A DNA stretch of 5,991 nt from contig CALAEZ010000356.1 in NCBI GenBank assembly GCA_937891125.1, positions 1 to 5,991 of the forward strand, given 5' to 3'. The stretch comes from an uncultured Treponema sp. Lineage in GTDB: Bacteria; Spirochaetota; Spirochaetia; Treponematales; Treponemataceae. Under the pieces are notes generated by a model. It did not search any database, was not told where the DNA came from, and saw only the letters and a list, made by a program, of their open reading frames with translations. The position numbers and the translations under genes are program-made. Shown here piece by piece: positions 1-5,117 of this stretch. Within the stretch, counting starts at the first letter, position 1, and each line of letters opens with the position of its first letter.

Positions 1-837
1 GCGCACCTTTCAAGTACCGAAGGAAACACGTGGGAAAATCAGGCGATGTTCAGCTTTGACGGAAAAGCACTTCCGAGCCTTGCCGTGTGGAACTTAGTAA
101 GCGGTGAGGGCGAGGTAGAAAACGCATGGGGCGGAAGCGCAAAGCTTTCTTCTGCAGATGGTTTTGTGCCGTACACGCTTGCAGAGCCGCTTGAAGTTAT
201 GACAAAGCCCGGTGTCGCGCCTGCGCTTCCGAAAAAAGTAAAGGCAGTGTTTACCGACGACAGTGAACGCTTAATCGACGTAAGCTGGGAAGCGCACGAC
301 TGGAAGGCAGAAAAAGAAGGCAAAGTCACGCTTACCGGAACGACAGAAAGCGGCTTTACGCCTGTTGCAACCGTTATCGTAACAAACCGCTCAAATCTCA
401 TTGCAGACCCGTCTTTTGAAAGCGGAAAATTAGGAGCCTGGCGCCTGAATGGCCCATCTTCCGCCTGCTTTGTCGAAAACAACAAGGGAAACGCGCATAC
501 CGGAAAATGGACATACAAATACTGGCTTTCAAGCGGCTTTAAGTCGGTGCTCACGCAAGATTTTAAGGACATCCCGGACGGCACCTACGAGCTTTCCGTG
601 TGGGCAATGGGCGGTGGCGGCGAAAACAATATCCGCCTGTTTGCAGCCGACTTTGACGGCACCCAAAAGCAGGTAACGGCAAAAATCACCAATACCGGCT
701 GGCAGGACTGGCACGAGTACAAAATCCGCGTACCGGTAACGGGCGGCAGGGTGACGGTTGGTATCTATCTGGATACCAATCCTGACTGCTGGGGTAACTT
801 TGACGACATTGCGTTTATAAAAGTAAATGATGAGTGA
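1..837 (+). CDS. GH53-type endo-beta-1,4-galactanase, C-terminal part (5' end outside window)
   Basis: The reading frame is open from base 1 to the TGA at 835-837, giving 278 visible residues; the catalytic acids lie upstream of the window. Visible residues 8-31 (GNTWENQAMF, then FDGKALPSL and VWN) match the conserved end of the GH53 barrel, where family members read roughly W-E-N-Q-A-x-F-x-F-x-G-x-A-L-x-S-L. About residues 60-128 look like a bacterial Ig-like (Big_4-type) domain, with a LPKKVKAVF strand, a DVSW strand, a GKVTLTGT strand and a final VATVIVTN strand. About residues 132-275 begin NLIADPSFESG and end with CWGNFDDIAFIKV, the pattern of a jelly-roll carbohydrate-binding module; CBM61, a galactan binder found on GH53 enzymes, is my best guess, while CBM4/9/22-type is possible. 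The known role of the family is endo-cleavage of beta-1,4-galactan side chains of pectin, outside the cytoplasm. It is followed closely by a related broken gene on the same strand. Family call is firm from the tail motif; exact CBM family is inference. Confidence 0.82.
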   Translation, partial: AHLSSTEGNTWENQAMFSFDGKALPSLAVWNLVSGEGEVENAWGGSAKLSSADGFVPYTLAEPLEVMTKPGVAPALPKKVKAVFTDDSERLIDVSWEAHDWKAEKEGKVTLTGTTESGFTPVATVIVTNRSNLIADPSFESGKLGAWRLNGPSSACFVENNKGNAHTGKWTYKYWLSSGFKSVLTQDFKDIPDGTYELSVWAMGGGGENNIRLFAADFDGTQKQVTAKITNTGWQDWHEYKIRVPVTGGRVTVGIYLDTNPDCWGNFDDIAFIKVNDE

Positions 838-841
838 GGAG
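837..841 (+). promoter_or_regulatory. Shine-Dalgarno AGGAG of the downstream galactanase remnant
   Basis: AGGAG begins on the last base of the upstream TGA stop and lies 7 bases before the ATG at 849 (10 before a second ATG at 852). The ideal spacing favours 849 over the GTG at 834. It shows that the second gene was once translated as the next cistron of the galactanase operon. Confidence 0.7.
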
Positions 842-848
842 TGCTGAA

Positions 849-1303
849 ATGATGAGTGTGAAGCGCAGTATAGATGTAAAAATTGCTTTTTTGTACGGCC
901 TTATTGCTGTCTTTCTTTCGCTTAGCGTATTTTCCTGCTCAAGCTCTGAGAGCGTTGATGACAGTTGCAGCTCCTACACCGTTAACGCAACACTCGGCTC
1001 AAGCTACGTGCGTGGCTTTGACGCCTCGTTGCCTCTCACATGATTGACCCCGACACCAGCGCAATCTACACGGATTTAACGACAGCCACCGTAACCTACA
1101 ACAGCGCGGCAACCACGATTGTGACGGGAAGTGTTTCAAATCAGGCAAATGTATTCCGCCACATTATCGAAGAAAGCGCACAGTGCGGCGCCTCTGGTAT
1201 CTGTGCATGGGATGGCGACCTGCGCGGCGACTGGAAGTATTCGTTCTTTACCTGGGAAGGAGAAGCGATGGATAGCATAGATATTTTTAATGTAAACCAG
1301 TAG
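849..1303 (+). pseudogene. Decayed GH53-like galactanase lipoprotein gene (internal deletion plus frame change)
   Basis: From the ATG at 849 the frame encodes 64 residues and stops at 1041-1043: a basic N-terminus (KR), a hydrophobic core, a lipobox-like VFSC (Cys30), a serine-rich linker and then YVRGFDAS, which resembles the start of mature GH53 enzymes. A second frame, open from 1022 and running to the TAG at 1301-1303, holds a GH53-like tail: QANVFRHIIEE, then GICAWDGD, then a segment that aligns to the end of the upstream galactanase (W, F, G-x-A, S and final FN in register). The two pieces total about 150 residues, whereas a GH53 catalytic domain alone is about 330-400, so most of the barrel and the catalytic glutamates are absent. 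The simplest reading is an out-of-frame internal deletion with its junction near 1022-1045. It directly follows a paralogous enzyme gene and precedes a terminator. A sequencing error could explain the frame change but not the missing middle. The origin of residues between the junction and QANVF is uncertain. Confidence 0.68.
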
Positions 1304-1335
1304 GAACTGCATACAAAGCAGGCTGTGTGTACAGG

Positions 1336-1369
1336 CAGGCGGTGTCACAAGGCGCCGCCTGTTTTTTTT
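1336..1369 (+). terminator. Rho-independent terminator of the galactanase operon
   Basis: Arms CAGGCGGTGTC (1336-1346) and GGCGCCGCCTG (1351-1361) form an 11-bp stem including two G-U pairs, with the tetraloop ACAA, followed by eight T (1362-1369). It ends transcription from the left. On the minus strand the hairpin comes just after the stop of the converging lipoprotein gene, but there it is preceded by the A-tract and not followed by a U-tract, so it would be a poor intrinsic terminator in that direction. Confidence 0.92.
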
Positions 1370-1373
1370 GCGT

Positions 1374-2720
1374 TTAGCGCTTGGTAAAGAATATGGTGGT
1401 CTGGCTTGTAGAGCGTGACATGACAACGTTGTTGGAAATCTGTGCGTGTGTTGCGTCCTCTAAGCGCAGCCCGCCGTCAGCAATCTTGTACAAAAAGCGC
1501 ACGGGGCTTTCCATGCCGTCAAAGCGGAAGGTAAGCACGCCGTCGTAGCTGACTTTGAGCGCGTCAGAAATAAACTGCTCTATGCTGAGCGTGCCTTTGC
1601 CACCCGCGCTCTTTTCAATGATTGCTGGCACAAGCAAGTCAAAGTCAGTCCACTTGAAGGTATTGTTTTCTGCAAAGGTGAGCTTTCCGTAGTGCTCGCT
1701 TTCAAATGTCGGTCCGTACAGACGCAGCTGCTCCAGCTCTTTCTGACGGCGGTTTGCCTCGGTTTTAAGCAGCTCCGACAGATTTTCTGAAAGCAGCACC
1801 AGGTTTTCTTCACGCAGCTTACGGTCGCTGTCCTTGTATTCCAAAATGATAAAATCGCTTCGCCGTACCGTCATTTTCACTGGCGTGCCTTCAAACAGGT
1901 ATTCGCGGTTCTGTAGCTTTTTAATGTCCGTGTAGCTCCAGGAAAGCTGCGTGCCCGCGAGTGTAAGCGCGATGGTACTCTTTTTTTCGTCAATGACAAA
2001 GCCGTAGTTCGGGTCCATCTGCGCTAAATCGATTCGTTTTACGTCAATGAGCGTCTGGAACTGTTCGGGGTACCAGTGGCGGGCTTTTACTGCCTCAAGC
2101 AGCGTGTCTGTTTCGTCCTGGGCACCTGCAGTCTCAGCGACCGCTAGTGTATCCCCTGCTGCAAGCGCGCTTGTGGCAGTTTCCTGCGTAAAGAGCTCCA
2201 GATTGTATGAAAAGCACCAGCCGGTGGTGCCGCCTTCGGTCATAACACGCAGCCAGTCGCCTTCCAGGTTCCCTTTGCCATTGGTAACCGCCTGCCCATG
2301 TCCCTTGTACAGCACACGGATAATTTCCTTTTCACGCAGGCGGTAAACCTGCTTTGCCGTGTTAACCGCCTCTGAGCGAATGGGAAGCCCGTCAAGCTTA
2401 ACGCGTGCGTAGGTATGCTCGTAGTCGCTGTAGCGGGTGGCAAGCTGCTGCGCCTTTTTTTTCGACTGCGGTTCGCTTAAAAGCCACAGCGGCACCTCAA
2501 CTTTTTCGCTGGTGTCGGGAAGTGAAATAACGTAGACGTGTGAAATGTTTGAGCGGATAAAGACCTGAACGATTTGACCGTCAACAAGCGCGTGCTCACT
2601 GTCATGCCAAAGGACGACGCTGTAGCCGAGTGAGCTTGAGCAGGAAAAAACGGTCAGTGCAGAAAAAAGCACTGTCAGTGAACATACGGCAATGCGTGCA
2701 AATCTGAAAACAGCTTTCAT
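1374..2720 (-). CDS. Lipoprotein with SH3-like domain, function unknown
   Basis: The protein has 448 residues from the ATG at 2720-2718. This start puts a lipoprotein signal at the N-terminus: MKAVFRFARI, a hydrophobic stretch and VFSC with Cys27 as the likely lipidated residue. An ATG 13 codons upstream is rejected because it would place the promoter inside the gene and bury the signal peptide. Residues about 103-177 (from YARVKLDGLPIRSE to GTTGWCFSYNLELF) fit a bacterial SH3-like fold: a 'lpiRs' strand, then EGDWLRVMTEGGTTGW. Residues 185-215 look like a low-complexity linker. Residues 295-333 are charged and probably helical or coiled coil. The C-terminal third (about 334-447) alternates strands, with YGKLTFAENNTFKW and GVLTFRFDG, possibly a lipocalin-like or other beta domain. 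It should be anchored in a membrane facing the periplasm; bacterial SH3 domains often bind cell-wall peptides, which is only a suggestion here. The gene stands alone, divergent from mraY, with its own promoter. Confidence 0.85.
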   Translation of the reverse strand: MKAVFRFARIAVCSLTVLFSALTVFSCSSSLGYSVVLWHDSEHALVDGQIVQVFIRSNISHVYVISLPDTSEKVEVPLWLLSEPQSKKKAQQLATRYSDYEHTYARVKLDGLPIRSEAVNTAKQVYRLREKEIIRVLYKGHGQAVTNGKGNLEGDWLRVMTEGGTTGWCFSYNLELFTQETATSALAAGDTLAVAETAGAQDETDTLLEAVKARHWYPEQFQTLIDVKRIDLAQMDPNYGFVIDEKKSTIALTLAGTQLSWSYTDIKKLQNREYLFEGTPVKMTVRRSDFIILEYKDSDRKLREENLVLLSENLSELLKTEANRRQKELEQLRLYGPTFESEHYGKLTFAENNTFKWTDFDLLVPAIIEKSAGGKGTLSIEQFISDALKVSYDGVLTFRFDGMESPVRFLYKIADGGLRLEDATHAQISNNVVMSRSTSQTTIFFTKR

Positions 2721-2730
2721 AATGTAGCAG

Positions 2731-2759
2731 AGTATAGCGGAATCCTGCCTGTGTGGCAA
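2731..2759 (-). promoter_or_regulatory. Sigma70-like promoter of the SH3-like lipoprotein gene
   Basis: On the minus strand TTGCCA (2759-2754) and TATACT (2736-2731) are separated by 17 bases. Counting seven bases from the -10 puts the transcript start near 2724, leaving about 4 nt before the ATG at 2720. No Shine-Dalgarno sequence can fit. Confidence 0.72.
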
Positions 2760-2859
2760 ACGCAGTCAGGGTAACCGCAGTATACAAGTTTTTTGTTCAA
2801 AAATGGCTACCAGTCGCAGGCTCAAGTCTGTGCGAAACCGCACTCTCGCCTGCTACAAG

Positions 2860-2912
2860 CTGATTGTGCTTGTAATTATGTACGGTTGCCGCTTGCGCGG
2901 CAGCACAATCAG
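2860..2912. repeat. Nested inverted repeat (stem-loop within stem-loop)
   Basis: CTGATTGTGCT (2860-2870) is exactly complementary to AGCACAATCAG (2902-2912), an 11-bp stem. Inside the 31-base loop, GCCGC (2888-2892) and GCGGC (2897-2901) pair around the tetraloop TTGC, abutting the outer 3' arm. TGTTTT follows at 2915-2920. There is no obvious promoter just upstream, so it is not called a terminator or RNA gene. Confidence 0.6.
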
Positions 2913-2988
2913 GCTGTTTTCGCACATCCGCTCTGCTCCTTCCCGCCAGTTTTACCTGCAATTTTATACAGCGGTTGTCCTGCAGTAC

Positions 2989-3035
2989 CATGCGCCGCGC
3001 TTTGTCATGCGCCGGTGCTTGCATTGAAACGGCGC
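2989..3035. repeat. Direct repeat and inverted repeat at the mraY promoter
   Basis: CATGCGCCG occurs at 2989-2997 and again at 3006-3014, a 17-base period. The second copy includes GCGCCG (3009-3014), which is mirrored by CGGCGC (3030-3035), so an exact 6-bp inverted repeat with a 15-base centre brackets the -35 box (3024-3029). The position suits a regulator-binding site, but arms this short can arise by chance. Confidence 0.4.
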
Positions 3036-3053
3036 TTCTTTTTCTGTTATACT
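3024..3053 (+). promoter_or_regulatory. Sigma70-like promoter of mraY
   Basis: TTGAAA (3024-3029) and TATACT (3048-3053) are 18 bases apart. The expected transcript start, seven bases past the -10, is base 3060, the A of the mraY ATG. The message would therefore be leaderless, and indeed no SD-like purine run precedes the ATG. Confidence 0.75.
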
Positions 3054-3059
3054 GCTTGC

Positions 3060-4130
3060 ATGTTATACTATCTCGGTGGGATTTTAACACGTTATTTTGG
3101 ACCTGCTCGTCTTTTGCTGTCGTATACCGTATTGATAGCGCTTGCCTTATATACTGGCTTTTTTATCGTGCGCTATCTTATGCCGCTCTTTTATGATTAT
3201 ATGCCCCATGACCGTGGTCGCGAGTTTACGGTTTCTGCCGAAGCCGCAAAGGGAAAGCCAACGGGCGCCGGCGTGTTTTTTATAACTGTTTTTATATTAG
3301 TGACCGTCTTATTCGTTCCGATGACGTGGGCACAGGCGTCTTGTGCAGGTCTTACCTGGCTTATGATGCTGACCGGCTATTTAGATGACCGTAGCGTTTC
3401 AAGCTGGGGAGAATACCGCAAGGCTTTTTTGGATTTAGTGCTGTGTGTCGCCGCTTCTGTCGTCCTCTGCTTTTATGTGCAGCAGGAAAGTGCTGACGGC
3501 GTTATCCGTTTCTGGCTCCCGTTTATGACCAAGACAGTTGCGGTCGCTCCGTGGCTGTTTGTGCTTATTTCTACCGTACTTTTGTGGGCTTCGGTTAACA
3601 CAACCAACTGCACTGACGGCGTTGACGGCCTTTCAAGCACGCTGGTGCTAGTGGCACTGCTGACAATAGGCGTCATCTTCTATTTCATTTTGGGACATGT
3701 TGATATTGCAAGCTACCTCTTGGTGCCAAATCTTGCCGATGGCGCATCGTGGGCATGTATGACGTTTGCGCTTGCCGGTACGCTTATGGGCTACCTGTGG
3801 CATAATGCGTTTCCGAGCAAGGTGCTCATGGGAGATGCAGGAAGCCGCGCGCTCGGCTTTTATATTGGTATCTGCGTGATGGTAAGTGGAAATCCGTTTA
3901 TGATTCTTGCTACCTCGTCGCTTATTTTTGTAAATGGCGGTCTGGGGCTGGTAAAGGTTGCGCTTAAACGCTTCTTTCATATCAGCATTTTTACGACAAT
4001 CCGCTTTCCGCTTCACGACCACATGCGGCAAAATCACGGCTGGTCGCCAACGCAGGTGCTCATCAAATTTATGATTATTCAGCTTTTGATTACCGTTGCC
4101 GTCATTGGTATCTTCTTTAAGGTGCGCTAG
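3060..4130 (+). CDS. mraY: Phospho-N-acetylmuramoyl-pentapeptide-transferase
   Basis: The 356-residue membrane protein has the usual MraY length (about 360). MraY transfers phospho-MurNAc-pentapeptide from UDP to undecaprenyl phosphate, making lipid I at the cytoplasmic face of the inner membrane. Visible family marks in order: N-terminal MLYYLGG matching the family start; KGKPTGAG (64-71); the Mg-binding Asp pair DD at 109-110 (GYLDDR); NCTDGVDGLSS (183-193) on a cytoplasmic loop; PSKVLMGDAGS (252-262) with the catalytic Asp259; and FPLHDH (316-321) where most MraY proteins have a HHH motif. About ten hydrophobic segments can be seen. The frame stays open upstream to an ATG at 2793, but that 89-residue extension is Cys- and Pro-rich, unlike the family, and contains the promoter. 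The start at 3060 has no SD site and fits a leaderless message. No murF, murD or other dcw genes flank it; a DMT transporter follows after 7 bases. MraY is preferred over WecA-type transferases because of the LHxH motif and overall pattern. Confidence 0.93.
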   Translation: MLYYLGGILTRYFGPARLLLSYTVLIALALYTGFFIVRYLMPLFYDYMPHDRGREFTVSAEAAKGKPTGAGVFFITVFILVTVLFVPMTWAQASCAGLTWLMMLTGYLDDRSVSSWGEYRKAFLDLVLCVAASVVLCFYVQQESADGVIRFWLPFMTKTVAVAPWLFVLISTVLLWASVNTTNCTDGVDGLSSTLVLVALLTIGVIFYFILGHVDIASYLLVPNLADGASWACMTFALAGTLMGYLWHNAFPSKVLMGDAGSRALGFYIGICVMVSGNPFMILATSSLIFVNGGLGLVKVALKRFFHISIFTTIRFPLHDHMRQNHGWSPTQVLIKFMIIQLLITVAVIGIFFKVR

Positions 4131-4136
4131 AAGGAG
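4131..4136 (+). promoter_or_regulatory. Shine-Dalgarno AAGGAG with very short spacing
   Basis: AAGGAG begins right after the mraY TAG and ends only one base before the ATG at 4138. Usual spacing is about 5-9 bases. The later GTG at 4159 would have better distance from nothing visible and would cut into the first membrane helix, so 4138 is kept. Translation by reinitiation after mraY is plausible. Confidence 0.55.
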
Positions 4137-4137
4137 T

Positions 4138-5034
4138 ATGCATCCTATCGTTGCGCTCGTGCTGTGCGCACTCCTGTGGAGTGGCGGCGGCGTTATGGTA
4201 AAGCTTACCTCGTGGGACGCGCTCTGCATTGCAGGTACGCGCGCACTGCTTGCCATGCTTGTGGTGAGCGCCGTCTTCCGCCGCCTGCCACGGCTGTGGG
4301 TGCGTGCTTCTGACGGGCATATTGACCGCGCGGCAACGTTCAATCTGCTTTTGGGCGCAATCTGCTATGCGGCAACGATGATTTTGTTTGTGTGCGCAAC
4401 AAAGCTTACGACGGCGGCGAACGCAATTCTTTTGCAGTATACAAATCCTGTCTACATTATTCTGTTCGGGCCGCTTTTAACGCATGAAAAAAACGATGCG
4501 GTAGATTATGCGGCTGTCATCGGCATTATGGCGGGCATGATTCTGCTGCTTTCAGGCGACCTGCATTTTTCAGGCGGCGACCGCGCTGCGCTTTTAGGAA
4601 ACGCACTTGCGCTTCTTTCTGGCATTACCTACGGCTTTACGACGATGTTCCTGCGCCGCCAGAAGGATGCGCATCCGGCGGACTCGCTTAATCTTTCAAA
4701 CCTGCTTGCATTTTTGTTTGCGCTCCCGTTTATCGTGCGCGCGGGGCTTCCTGCTGACCGCCTTTCGTACATCGGGCTTTTTGTACTCGGCGTTTTTCAG
4801 ATTGGTCTTCCGTCAGTGCTGCTGTCTCTCGGCATTTCGCGCCTGCCGGCTTTAAGCACGGTCATCATCACGATGATTGAGCCGATGATGAATCCGGTAT
4901 GGGTAGCCCTTGCAGTCGGCGAGCTTCCGTCAAAAAGCGCGGCTTCCGGCGGGCTGGTGATTTTAGCGTGCATAGTCGCCCACGTTGCCATAAAGGCGCA
5001 GCTGGCACGAAAGCGCCTGCAGCGGTCAGCCTGA
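4138..5034 (+). CDS. EamA/DMT-family 10-helix transporter
   Basis: The 298-residue protein has ten hydrophobic segments arranged as two EamA repeats, about residues 5-138 and 150-287, the standard size and layout of drug/metabolite transporter permeases. Repeat 1 shows ALLWSGGGVMVKL (11-23), TRALLAM (34-40) and TNPVYIILFGPLL (102-114); repeat 2 shows GNALALLSGITYGFTTMFLRR (about 154-174) and the family-typical EPMMNPVW (248-255) followed by GE (261-262). The tail is basic (KAQLARKRLQRS), probably cytoplasmic. Substrates of the family range from amino acids and metabolites to lipid-linked sugars, and none can be read here. The start at 4138 places Met just before helix 1; an in-frame ATG at 4096 lies inside mraY and is rejected. 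It follows mraY by 7 bases, so the two are very likely cotranscribed. No clear terminator follows in the 83 bases before the next gene. Confidence 0.88.
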   Translation: MHPIVALVLCALLWSGGGVMVKLTSWDALCIAGTRALLAMLVVSAVFRRLPRLWVRASDGHIDRAATFNLLLGAICYAATMILFVCATKLTTAANAILLQYTNPVYIILFGPLLTHEKNDAVDYAAVIGIMAGMILLLSGDLHFSGGDRAALLGNALALLSGITYGFTTMFLRRQKDAHPADSLNLSNLLAFLFALPFIVRAGLPADRLSYIGLFVLGVFQIGLPSVLLSLGISRLPALSTVIITMIEPMMNPVWVALAVGELPSKSAASGGLVILACIVAHVAIKAQLARKRLQRSA

Positions 5035-5080
5035 CTCTTGCACTAAGCGCTCTGCTTGTATTGTGAAATAAGCTTGTCGA

Positions 5081-5109
5081 TTGTACAAAGTCGCTGTTTT
5101 CTTTATACT
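5081..5109 (+). promoter_or_regulatory. Sigma70-like promoter of the lysyl-tRNA synthetase gene
   Basis: TTGTAC (5081-5086) and TATACT (5104-5109) are 17 bases apart. The expected transcript start is near 5116, two bases before the ATG at 5118. The bases just before the ATG (CTCCCATT) contain no SD sequence. Confidence 0.73.
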
Positions 5110-5117
5110 CTCCCATT

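Larger units (their letters stand above)
2721..3059. other. Divergent intergenic region without a convincing gene
   Basis: These 339 bases separate the lipoprotein start from the mraY start. They hold the two outward promoters, a nested inverted repeat (2860-2912), a 9-base direct repeat and an inverted repeat around the mraY -35. Open frames cross the region on both strands, but their translations are rich in Cys, Pro, His and Arg, lack a signal, domain or SD site, and look non-coding. The length is more than two promoters need, so a small RNA, a regulator site or gene remnants are all possible. Confidence 0.6.

Noticed and set aside
39..584. 181-codon minus-strand open frame opposite the galactanase
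   Set aside because: It mirrors the codon pattern of a clearly coding plus-strand gene and shows no domain or start signal.
2721..2759. Upstream ATG start for the SH3-like lipoprotein
   Set aside because: It would put the -35/-10 promoter inside the coding region and place 13 unrelated residues before a clean lipoprotein signal.
2779..2784. A fourth TATACT on the minus strand, upstream of the lipoprotein promoter
   Set aside because: The only -35-like TTGAAC is about 10 bases away, too close, and no suitable hexamer sits at 16-18 bases.
3009..3046. GCGCCG/CGGCGC hairpin followed by TTCTTTTTC as a terminator
   Set aside because: A 6-bp stem with a 15-base loop and a broken T-run, overlapping the mraY promoter; better listed as a possible operator.
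2793..3059. In-frame 89-codon upstream extension of mraY
   Set aside because: Translation is Cys/Pro/His-rich with no match to MraY N-termini, and a good promoter lies inside it just before the family-typical start.
3648..4343. 231-codon minus-strand open frame opposite mraY and the transporter
   Set aside because: It spans two well-supported plus-strand genes; its sequence is low-complexity, rich in basic residues and His, with no family resemblance.
5035..5080. Possible terminator after the transporter gene
   Set aside because: Only a 4-bp GCTT/AAGC pairing with a large loop is visible and there is no T-run after it.
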